This document shows positions 1 to 33,525 of a stretch of 64,000 nt of DNA, one piece after another (the stretch's first letter is position 1; each line of letters starts with the position of its first letter). Both the position numbers and the translations under genes were made by a program. The notes beneath the pieces were generated by a model. It searched no databases, was not told the DNA's origin, and saw only the letters and a program-made list of their open reading frames with translations. This DNA is from Crotophaga sulcirostris (lineage: Eukaryota; Chordata; Aves; Cuculiformes; Crotophagidae), in assembly GCA_013397455.1 (NCBI GenBank), contig VYZB01000146.1, positions 1,013,069 to 1,077,068 of the forward strand, in the 5' to 3' direction.

Positions 1-478
1 CCCTGCTGCCTCCCCGCGCGCGCAGGGCGAGCTGAGGCGCCTGCCCCGTGGGGGCAAAGGCGGGAGCAGCCGCGCTCTGCTCCCTTCCCGCTCCTCCTTT
101 GTCCCCGTCCCGGCGCCAGCAGCAGCAGCAGCAGCAGGAGGAGGAGGAAGAGGAAGAAGGCGCCCTTGTCGCCGCCGGAGGCTGGGGCGAAGAGAGAGCG
201 CGCCCGGGGTGGCGGCCGCCCCTCAGGCCCGCGGCCACCGCGCTCTTTGTCTGGGGGCGCCGGGCCGGGGCGCGCGCGGCGGTTCCCGCGGCGTCGCTGA
301 GGGGAGCGGGGCCACGACACAACCTCCCCCCGCCTCACCGGGGCCTGGGGCGGGCGGGGCCCCCGCGCCGAACCTGGGGGGGTGGGGGGCTGCATGTGCT
401 CCGCGCCGCTTCCTCCTCTGCGGGCAAAGCCGGCTTTCAGAAGGCTCGCCTGGCCTTGGTTAAGGTCACTGTTGTGTC
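1..478. promoter_or_regulatory. CpG island at the left edge, probably ADSS2 promoter-proximal or start of intron 1
   Basis: This stretch is very GC-rich with dense CpG dinucleotides and ends abruptly near 478, where AT-rich DNA begins. It lies upstream of the visible ADSS2 exons on the same strand, as expected for the gene's CpG-island promoter. I do not see the ADSS2 first coding exon here: no reading frame gives the family's N-terminal GDEGKGK loop, and no donor fits. Open frames across it (for example 48-521) are low-complexity by-products of GC-rich DNA. It may be the beginning of intron 1 or an alternative 5' UTR. Confidence 0.6.
117..162. repeat. CAG then GAG/GAA trinucleotide repeat
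   Basis: About seven perfect CAG units run directly into GAG and GAA units inside the CpG island. Read in frame they would give Gln then Glu runs, but no gene model supports translation. Such tracts often vary in length between individuals. Confidence 0.85.
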
Positions 479-479
479 A

Positions 480-755
480 GTGAATCTTAGAATGGTTTGG
501 GTTGGGAGGGAGATGATGTAGATTGGACATGAGGAAGAAATTCTCCACGCTGAGGGTGGTGAGGCCCTGGCACAGGTTGCCCAGGGAAGCTGTGGGTGCC
601 CCCTCCCTGGAGGTGTCCGAGGCCAGGTTGGATGGGGCCTGGAGCAGCCTGGGCTGGTGGGAGGGGTCCCTGCCCATGACAAGGGTGGAACTGGAAGGGC
701 TTTAAGGGCCCTTCCAACCCAAACCATCCAATGATTCTATGATCATCCAGTTCCA
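480..755 (+). mobile_element. CR1 LINE 3' fragment with an inverted copy of its own 3' end
   Basis: Positions 520-755 are a 5'-truncated CR1. They contain the conserved end of ORF2 (GAGGCCCTGGCACAGGTTGC and following) and the terminal ATGATTCTATGAT. Just before it, 485-510 (AGAATGGTTTGGGTTGGGAG) is the reverse complement of the CR1 3' tail at about 708-732, so the element is flanked by an inverted copy of its end. Short open frames on both strands here are CR1 by-products. Confidence 0.9.
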
Positions 756-3700
756 GTCTCACAACTCCCACATCTCCCCCTAGACCAGTCTCCCGGTCTT
801 CCTCTGTTGTTTTTTAAAAATGTTTTTCTTCTTTCTATGGAGGCCTTATTCCAGAGAATAGGCAAAAAAATGTGAGTCTAGCTTTTAAACACATTACCCT
901 TAAACTCCTACGTTAAAACAACAAAGATCTAAGATGTTTTTCATAAAATTTCTAGTGTAGTAATATATACAGCACACATAATGAACCAAAGCTAGATACA
1001 GTTTTTTCTTCAAGTTGAAGTAGGCAGTGAAAAATGCTTAGAGGATGCGTGAACTTTATTTAAGTGTCCTTATCTGTTTGCTTTTGTTGAATACACCAAT
1101 TAAATTTGCTGTGAAATAAGTGTTTTTGGAAAAGTGTGTTACTTCCCAAAGAGTGTGAACACTGAAGCATTGTATCGAGAACTGCACGTAGAACTGGTGT
1201 TTTGAAAACCAAGTCAGTTGCAAGGCTGACAAATCAAAACCAAGTAAAACAAGTAAACAAGTATATTCTTAAATAACTGCTTTTGCAAATGTATTACTTT
1301 TTCCTATGATCTTGTTTTTTTTAAAAAAATAGTAAAATCGGATGTGGTGCTGTGGCGTGGTTGCCTGACTTGGTGGGTTGTAGAACACAGTGACTCAGTT
1401 TGTCCTTTACAACTTTGTTCTCGAACCTTGAAGGGCATATGGGTGAGTGTGTATGTTTCATTCTAAGAAGTTTTGATGGGGAGAAGGAGGCAGACAGTGA
1501 ATTTTTGTGTACACGTTTTAATGTGTTTGCTACTTCTTTTGAATCGGCTGGGTAAAGGACCAAGAAAAGAGAAAAATGATGACATTATCTCAGGCTTGAA
1601 TTTCTACCCCAGTTCTAGTCTTTCTAACAGCTTGTTGCTCCTACAGAAGGAAGGAGTTTTTCTTCCTCCTTTCTTCTCTTTCCTGTTGATGGCTGTGCTG
1701 TCTGGGTCTCCTCCCATGCACTGACTCTGGCACAAGGACACTTCTGCAAGTTGATTGAACTCACCAAAATGGCAGGAAACTATTTTTCACTGGGTTTACT
1801 TTCTACTGTTTTTGTAAATAAAACCAAATTTGATGGGCTGAGAGGACTGATGACAAGAGGAGCCCAGGACAGGGTAAGCACAAAGACGAATTTATCAGAA
1901 TGAGAGGGGAAAATAGGGAATAGTCACTTTCAGTGGTACTGATCTATTAAATCATCTTGCTGTGTATGCAAGCATATTTTAGGTATTTTTGTTGCTGCTG
2001 GTAAGTTAGAGTATGACTCTTTGTGCTTTTCATAATGGTACAAGTCTGGAAAGAAGACTGTAACACATTCGGTCTGCTCCTTGTTAATACCAACTTTCTG
2101 TAATTGGAGCTTCTGATTCTTATTTTGCTGTTATACTCTTATTCATTCTAGATTGGTTCTTTCTATTAATCATGCCACAGTGTTGCTAGAATGCCTGTGG
2201 ATGAGATCAATTATTTCTAGCATGTTCTTGTGCAAAATTTATTAGTACAACTCTTTCCTTGAAGGACTTTGGAAGTTGTTGTTGCAGGTCTAAGATGTCT
2301 TGTAAACTTGCATTAGGTTTGCAGTGAAACTGAGAGCTCTAGTGTGGCTTTCGTATCACTGTCCTGATTCTGTGCTGCTATGCAGATGCAGAGCATAAAA
2401 ACGGTCCCGTCCCAGAACTGAGAACTATCACTTACTTTTACAGTGCCTGTAAAGGCATTGCAAGGAGTTGTATTGTGAAACCTATGGCCATGCCTTCTTG
2501 TCTCCTAGGTAGCAGGTGTGCCAGAGACTTCAGTCACTTGTTTGACTAGCTGATTGTGGCATCTGGAATGAGGTGCTTAGGTACAGTCAGCCAAATGAGT
2601 GTGTCAGGAAATAAGCTATATTATGGCTCTACTTCTTCTGAATATTACTCTCCAAAGTATTTTATCTTAGGCTTAGAAGTTGTTGAAAGGACTCTTGACC
2701 TTGGTGCAAGAGTATGGGGTTTTCTTTTCAGGAGACAGATTCACATTTATCTAAAGTAGTATTATAGTTAAACAACTGTTTGAAGAGACTAAACTAAGAT
2801 TAAAATACATCCTGGGGCTGCTTGTGTGTAGTTGCCAGTGCAACTGCACTGGCTGTTATGCTGGAACAGAGAGTTCATATGGAGTTGATACAAGCATGTT
2901 TTACATGGCAGGCAAAGTGTATACCAGTTCTTCCACTGTTACATTTGAATTGGTCTTCATTTTCCTCTAGGAGGTATCTGGTAAAATGATACTTTTGATA
3001 AAACAAATGTATTGGTGAGAATTTTCCACTTAAGCCTACATCTGGTCTTCAGTGGGTCACAAAGTAAAATCTGCTTACCTGTTATGTAAATCATGGTCCA
3101 GACAGTAAAACAGTAGGAATTGGTTTGATGATCGGCAGCAGTTGCCAGTAAAACTGTGCTTTTGTGTTTTTTTGATTGACAGTTTCCTCTTAGTAAGCAG
3201 CTAACCTTGCTGCCATTTAAAAATATCTGTTGTATTTTTGTCAATTCCACAGATTAAAGTTAAAAGAAGACATTTCTTTTTCTGATTAAGGGACTTTCTA
3301 CCATTGCTGAATGCAACCAAATTAGGGAATTCAATTAGCAGAATTTAGTTTGTTGGAGATGGGAATGGCAAGTTAATGCAAGCAAATTATTTTAGGTAAT
3401 CATTTTATCAAAACAAATACAGTACCTAAATATGCTATGTAGTTCTTACATTAACACCACCCCCTCCACCCAGTCTACCAGTATATGCAGTACAGAAAAA
3501 AAGGAAAGTCTGCATAATTGTTTTCATTTACTCATTACATCAGCAATTTTTTTGTCACTTTCTCTTCTTACTGGAACAGAATTGGAGGTGGCTGACTTAT
3601 TCAGACCATATCATTCATACAGGTGCATAAGATATCTAAGTCTTCAAATTATTTTTAAGCCATGCTCCTCATGCTACAGAATCTTATTTTTCTGCTTCTT

Positions 3701-6700
3701 CAGTTCTATTTTGTTACTACTTTAAAACAGACTTGCAGCTTCTTACCAAATCTCAACTGATATTGGTATGGTCTGCCTCTGACTTACCTGTTACTGCTCT
3801 ATATGCTGTGGGGTTGTACCATTCCTGCTCTATTCCTGCTCAGCTAATGTGGTAATTGCGGTGTGGAGATTCTCTATACTCCCTTTTCCTCTTCCTCCCC
3901 ACAAACATCAGTTTGTATAGTGATGCTGATCACTTAATGTGTGGCGATAACAGTACTACAATTAGTAGAAGTCTTCAGTGTGTAGATTCTTGGTGGTCAA
4001 CAGTTGCCATTGATCGACTGATAACTGCAACTGAAGTCCTCACACCAGTGCTGCCACATACCTCTATTTCCCTAGTCTGTATGTAGCCACATTTTTCTTT
4101 TAAACTGCTATTTTCTTATCTTCAATTCACCCAGGCAGGTTTTTTTCTTTTTCTTAATTGTATGATTTGAAAAGGTGCTTTAGTCTAGAGCTTTTGCAGG
4201 CCATGCAGAATTAGGAATAGCAGAATCAATTGCTATATAGTGCTTTTTTTAGCTGCTCAAACATTCGATATGTGATGTCTAGCTAAAGCTCTCATTTTTT
4301 TAAGTGCTGGGTGCACTTTTGGACCTTGTAGTGGTTGGCAGCATGCCAGTGATGTGCTCTGAGGAAAGAGAGGTCAGTAAAATGAGTGCTTTGGCCTGCC
4401 CCATCAGTGAGTCATATGCTTTGCAGACCTGCTTTAGAGCATCACTGACAGGTGATCTCTTGTTATTGTAAACAGTCACATGTCTAAATTATTTCAAACA
4501 GAAGGGCAGTTGAAATCTGATTTTCCAGTTCATAAAGTTTATACCATTAGCAAAGGAGAACTTAATAGCACTAAAGAACAAATTATACCTTGATCTACTA
4601 GTTTCTTACTGTTCTTGCAATCTTACTCTTGCCACAAAAGCTTACTGCAGTTGGTTGGTTGGTTAATATGCAGTGCTTTACATCAGTTTATTAAGATTTC
4701 AAATACATGTTTTATTTCTGCGGTACTACCTTACACGTTTGGAACATATTCTCTGCAAATATTCCCAAAGTCACTTATTTTTTCTCATATCCTGTCTTAA
4801 ATGTTATTGTGAAATGTAGCAAAGATTGATGGAGTTTTGTGCACTGAACCATCATAGTGTTGGACCAGTCTGTGCTTTTAACATTTTTCCTGTTGCTTGT
4901 GTGCCCGTCTCCCTTAAGCTCTCATCTCTGAGTTAGATTGGTCTTCATTTTGGACTTGGATAATGAATTCTGTTCCCTACCTAACATATGCAGGCATTGC
5001 AACAGTATAAGATTTTGCAGATCAGGTAAAACTAAGCCAAAACCAGCTCTAAAGAGTCTGTCTGAACATTGTCTTTCAATAGCAGTTCCTTAGAGCAAGT
5101 TCTATCAGTATAGAGAAATATGTGGCATTTTTTTTTCAGGTTAATAGACTTTACTAAAGTTAATGTTTTGTTTTATTTGTTAGGGGAAAACAGAAGAATG
5201 TGTAAAACATGATGTGCTTGTTCTGTCGTATTCTGCCTCAAACCATGCTCTTTATCTTGTTCTGATGCAATGATTCTTGTATTACACATTCAAAAATTTC
5301 TGAAGTCTAGCCAAAGTTTTAGAAACGTTTATTAAGTATGTAACATAATGGCCCCTTAAACTAGGTTTGGATCTTACAAACATGAATGGATTGTCAGGGA
5401 AGGAAGTTGCTAGCTGCTGAATATTGTTTATACTGAAATCCAGGAGCAGGTTATTCCGTAAGGTTTGTTAGCTGCTGGGTCGTTGGGGGCGAAGGGTGAG
5501 AAAGCAGTAAATGAATCACAAAATCTGGGATGCAAGAGAATGAATGAGTTAACAAAATCTTGATTTTTTTTTTTTTTAAGGGGCTGGTTTGCAATCTGAA
5601 GTTTGAAATAGATTTTTGGGAATATGTATTATGATGAGAAGCAAATAGCCTGGTAATTGGAAGCTGTTTCTAGTTGAGGTACATCATAGGGGTTCAGATA
5701 TGTCTCTTTGGTGGACTGTGATGAACTTCTGGAGAATATGTTCAACATTCCCAGAATCTGATTGTGGCAAGAAGGAGCCTTTCTTGTGTTTCTTGGAAGT
5801 AATGGGAGTATCCAGTTTTCTTGATGTATTTTCGACTTTTCATCTAAGAGTTAAATGAAAATGTTTACAACCATATGATGCCAAAGCAACATTGACTTGC
5901 TTCTTGCCCAACTTGGCAGTCACTTGTATAGCTAGCTCAAAAACAACAGTGGTTGCCCTGAGCTAAAAATGAATGCTGGAATGTGGTAGCAATAAAAGTA
6001 AACTGTAGAAAAAATTATGCACACACACATCTGATGGGGAGAGTTGGAAGGGCTGTATGGCTTCTTCCTTAACGTAGCATGAGATAACATCTCTTTAGAC
6101 TAGACAACTAATTTCTGTTCTAGAGGAGATAACTTGAAAGACTTCCTTGCTCTACCCTGAGGCATCATGTTTTTGAGATAGACAACTTGGCATGATCACG
6201 TCATAAGAAAAGGCAGTGATTGTCATCATAGACTTTTTGGGTAGATAGTTCTCCTAAATGCATATGTCAGTATTTCAGAGCTGCTTTAAATACTCTTGTA
6301 TTCTGTATGTGTATAGAGAGGATTCACAATATGCTTTTAAGTAGTAATTTCAGTCTGATTTTATAATAAATATTTTTTTCCTATTAACCTGCACTATTCG
6401 ATAAAGTTGCAGCAATGTAGACCAGTCCTTGTGGTTACGAGATTGCTGCTGTCGATGAGGCACCGGGATTTCAACTGCTCGCTTGTCTAGGTGCGTTCAA
6501 AATGGATTTACCTGTCCTGGTTATTGTACTGCTGTCTAGTCTGCCCTTAACTAATGAAGATATGCTCTGAAAGTGAAAGGTATGTTTTCAGCTTATGTAG
6601 ATCTAAAATGAGAAAGATATGCTGCTGTTCCTCCATCTAAGTTTTAAGTGCATTATAATTTTTATGTTTTCCTGCGGTGATTTCTTACTGGCATATTCTA

Positions 6701-9395
6701 CTCATATATGTACACGTACTTCATACTTAAGTGTACACTTCCTTGACTGGCAAACATTTACTCTTTATCTTTGTGCTCTACAAAGCTTTTAAAAAGTAGA
6801 GAATGTATATTTTTTAAGAGGAGTAGTATTTTTGCCTTCACTTTATGAACAAGCCAACTCTGCTTTCCTTTTTTGGTTTTACTGATTATCCAAGTTGATA
6901 CATAAATGTTTCCTATTAAACTGTTGGCACTTTTTTTCAAGTAAAGGAAAGGAAAAAAAACAAAGTTTGAAGCTAGAATGAGATTAAGAGTGAAGGTCTT
7001 TGTGAATGATGGATATATTGAACGTACCTTTTTCCTGGGAGAGTGCACTGTGCCAGGAAAATGGAAGAACGGCACGTTCTTCTCCCTTGAACTGGAAGGA
7101 CAATCAGTCAAGTCCTTTGCGTACTTTTCAGGTAAATCAGTGAGATTGACTGCAAACTCAGGAGCATGGAACTTTTCTGAGCAAAGTCACCAGAGGAAAG
7201 AGTTATGGTAGAGGATTTCTCTTAAGTGTTTGGGTATGGCTTCATATCATTTTCCGAGTATTTTTCGAAAATGAGATTCCATGCTTCCTGTTACTGGCTT
7301 CACTTAGTTTTAGATGAGCTCTGAACTTAGCAGGCATTGTTTATAAACCATACTTGTAACTCCCAGTTTGATTAATTTTTTTTTAATTTAAAATGTTTAT
7401 GTCCTTGGTAAACATTAATACTGTTGAAGTACGTTTATGGAAAACCAAAGAAGTTATTACTGAATAGATACTTCTTAGGAAGTATTCTGGCTGCACCTTT
7501 GTATTTAGCAAAACCCCAAACAAAACCCTAGGCAGCGTATTTTTCAAACTCACTATCCTGTTAGTTCAGTTATGGTAGTGGCTGGTTAAGCACTCTAAAC
7601 ATGAAGCCTTACCTGATAGTCTTTCTGGCACTATTTTAGTTCAGCAAGAAAATAATATTTTTGTCTAAAAAGAACATCTGTCTTTAATCCTGACAGTAAA
7701 GATCACAGAGCAAAAAATTTGAAGTGGTCATTAATTAGACTGTCTGAAGACAGACATAAGTGATTTCTATTTTGTCACATTAACTTGATTAAATTATCAA
7801 GACTCTGCCATAACTAAAAAAAAAATGGTTCTTATTTGTCCAGTGAATCACCTCAATACGTGAATGTTCCCTGGGGACTTTTGACTAGTACAGCAGTGCA
7901 ATTCCAGAAGAAAAATTATAGTTAAATATTATGATGAATGTTCCTTCTCCATGCTTTGTACATGATTTGGATGCTGTTCTACATGAACAGAATACAGCAA
8001 GATAAAGAGCTCCTGTGCTACCGGAAGGTTCAAAGTGAGGAAGCTTGTCTTGCTTCATTCATTCTTTTTAGTTTACTGGTGTGACTTCAGAATACGCCTG
8101 CCTAAGAGTTAAACTTCTAAAAATTATATTCAGTCTTCAGAACTATTAGGAAAAAAGTCATAAACTATAGTCCGGTACTTGCATTAACATTGTTGCTAGT
8201 TCTGTTCAGTTCTTTACTGAAAATACTTTAACTGGCCGTGAAGATATTTAAAAGCTGTAGAACGCAAGTGAAAATAAACCATTTTGCATAGGTAGAGGAA
8301 GTGCTGAAATGATTTGCCTTAAAATTACCATAGATGTCCTATTAGAAATACTATTCAGTTAATATGTTTAGAAGGTGGTCCTCTTTGATACTATTGATTA
8401 TTTTTCAATGTGTTTTCTAGTGATACTGTCTGGACCATGGTACAATATTGTGGTAACTGGTGTGTTTGTGTCATGTGCGTGACTGTATTGTTTGTGGTCA
8501 GTGCGGCCTTCCTGTGCTTCAATGTTGTTTTTTGGCTGGCGGGAGTCACTTGTTTCATTTATTGGAATTTCTAGCTTGTTTCTAGTAAAATGTCGGCTAG
8601 CAGATAATGACGTTTTTTCTGTTCAAATTAGTATTTTCAAACACTCAAAACTATTGGAAAAAGGGTGTTTCCTGAGAATGTTTATCAAATGACCCCCAGA
8701 TGTGCTGCCTTTGCTATCTTACACCCCCTCTGTCCGCATGTAACTGATTCTGTTCGCATTTACCAGGATAGGTACATTTTAGAATAGTATCTTGTTTTGT
8801 GTGTAGTAGTGACCAACCTATCTAAGTGGAATGTGTGGACGCAGATTCTTGGGTGCGATTCTTACAGTGAGAAGGATTTTTAGGCTACTTAATCTTCTTT
8901 AGCAAGCTGAAGAAAACTCCTTTTTTGTTTGTTTGCTTTAAAAGGAAAGAAAAATAACTTTGAGCAGCTTACCACTGCATTTCAGAAGTGGTATTTCATA
9001 GAGGATGTTTTTGGTATGAGTTTTGTAGAAAGTGGGTAAGCTTTTGTAACCAGGATTGCTGTCATTCTAACAGTACTTGTGTGATAATTTGTCCATTAGC
9101 GTGCACCTTTCTGTCAGAGTCCTGTATACTTAGCTGTTCTGCATGTTGAATAGCTTGGATATTTCAGGATTACCAGCTAGTGGTCAGGGATCATATGCTT
9201 TTTCAAGGAAGTCATTTAAGCATACTGCACCAGTATACATTTTTTAAATAGCCTATGTGTTTAGTTATCTTATAACAACAGGTTTTACTTAAAATATTAT
9301 AGATATTTTAAGATCGGCTAATGATCTTGTGCCTGATCTTACTTTATCTATTTTACCTAATGACTTAAAAAATAATAGTATAATTTAATAGTGTC
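756..9395 (+). other. ADSS2 intron 1, first part; no gene seen
   Basis: This is AT-rich sequence with frequent stops in all frames and short homopolymers (for example a T run near 5565-5577). I see no exon, RNA gene or clear repeat family. A small CpG-containing patch at 6415-6500 stands out from its surroundings but encodes nothing I recognise. Confidence 0.6.
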
Positions 9396-10185
9396 AGCAC
9401 CTGCAAGTCCTTCTCTGCAGGGCTGCTCTCAATCACATCGTCCCCCATTCTACTATTGAAACCGGGGTTGCTCTGACCCAGGTGTAGGACTGTGTACTTG
9501 GCCTTGTTGAACCTCATGAGGTTCCCAGAGGCCCACTGCTCCAGCTTGTCCAGGTCCCTCTGGATGACATTCTGTACTTCTGGGGTGACCTCTGCCCCAC
9601 TGAGCTTGGTGTCATCTATAAACTTGCTGAGGGTGCACTCAATCTCACTGTATCATCAATGGAAATATTAAACAGCACTGGTCTCAGTACCGACCCCTGA
9701 GGGACACCACTTGTCATGGGTCTCCATATGGACATCGAGCGGTGAGCTGTCAACCACTACTCTGAATGCGACCATGCAAACAATTCCTTATCAGCTGAAC
9801 AGTTCACCCATCAAATCCACATCCATTCAATTTAGAGAGAAGGATACTGTGGGGGACCGTGTCAAAGGCTTTACAGAATCCAGATAGATTACACCCGTTG
9901 TTTCTCCCGTGTCCACTGATGCAGTCACCCCATCACAGAAAGCCACTAGGTTGGTCAGGCAGGAGTTGCCCTTGGAGAAGCCCTGTGTGGCCATCTCAAA
10001 TCACTTCCCTGTCCTCAGTGTGCTTTAACATGGCTTCTAGGAGGAGTTTCAGGTCGCTAGTTCCTGGGGTTGTCCTTTGTACCCTTTTTAAAAATGGGCA
10101 CAGTGTTGCCCTTCTTCCAGTCACAAGGGACTTCCCGGCTGCCATGATCCAAGGGTTTTCAATATTTATCTGATATTGTAACATC
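9396..10185 (-). mobile_element. CR1 LINE ORF2 (reverse transcriptase) fragment, decayed
   Basis: Translated from the minus strand, this stretch carries the CR1 reverse transcriptase core. The [11 protein letters not shown] motif comes from about 9850-9885, SGVPQGSVL from about 9690-9715, and an [13 protein letters not shown] segment from about 9490-9525. The catalytic F-A-D-D block and other parts are broken by small indels and substitutions, so it is not functional. It lacks the CR1 3' terminus in this orientation and lies antisense to ADSS2 within intron 1. Confidence 0.88.
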
Positions 10186-32799
<22,614 letters not shown>

Positions 32800-33525
32800 A
32801 GATTTCAGATGCATGGAAGAAAGCACACTCCTCAAAAGACTGCTCAATCTTAAATGCGTTAGTAGCCCGCAAAGCAAAGATGTTGGAAAGATAAATTTTT
32901 GCATGGAAAGAAATGCTAGAGTTGATACCCCCAAATCAATTGCTACTCCTGAAAGAGACTTTAACATGAACCTGTACCAGTTCTTGTTCGACTGCAGTTT
33001 CCAGGACTCTTGTCATTGTTGTTCAAAGTGCCATCAGATTTTTTTCTTTACTTAATATTTACTTCATAATGTAATTCCTGTTTGAAAATTTAAAGTAGCA
33101 TTACTTTCATGACTGTTTGTCTTTGTTATCCTCTCTCTGCTTTTGGCGGTGTTACTTCCCTGAAATTTTAGGCAGTAAAAATAATGCAGTTTTGCACAGA
33201 TAGTTTTACATCCTCATTATTTGTATTCCTAAAGCTGTTGTATTCTTAATGGCTGCTCTCGTGAGTGATTAAAGAGGGGGGATTCTGATTTTATAATCCT
33301 ATAAATGCTGTCTAAATTATTGTGTGATCTGTTTTTTTAAAAAAAGATGTGATGCGGAGTTGTTAAGAATGTCCAGGTTTTTTTGGCTGTGTAACACAGA
33401 AAACTTACTCTTTGTAACTCACAGAGGACACTCAAGTGTTTACCAGGAAGTGTGCCCAGAAAGTTAGAAAACTGATATTGTAAAAAGTTCATTTGCAATT
33501 ATTAAAGAACCGTTCTGATTTTGAG
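32800..33525 (+). other. ADSS2: ADSS2 3' untranslated region (estimated end)
   Basis: This is AU-rich sequence after the stop with no open frame. Candidate poly(A) signals are ATTAAA at 33268-33273 and ATTAAA at 33501-33506, the latter followed by a T-rich stretch at 33545-33556; I favour the second. An AATAAA at 34026-34031 would give a longer form. The end point is inferred. Confidence 0.55.
33501..33506 (+). terminator. Likely ADSS2 polyadenylation signal ATTAAA
   Basis: This is the variant hexamer ATTAAA about 700 bases after the stop codon, followed within 50 bases by a U-rich element. Alternatives are at 33268 and 34026. Confidence 0.45.

Noticed and set aside
48..521. 157-codon frame in the first 0.5 kb (Gln/Glu run)
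   Set aside because: It is a product of GC-rich CpG-island DNA and the CAG/GAG repeat. It runs into a CR1 tail and has no homology to ADSS2 or another protein that I recognise.
6978..7211. 77-codon frame in intron 1 with a protein-like look
   Set aside because: There are no matching splice sites and no known family, and including it would disturb ADSS2 phase. I treat it as chance.
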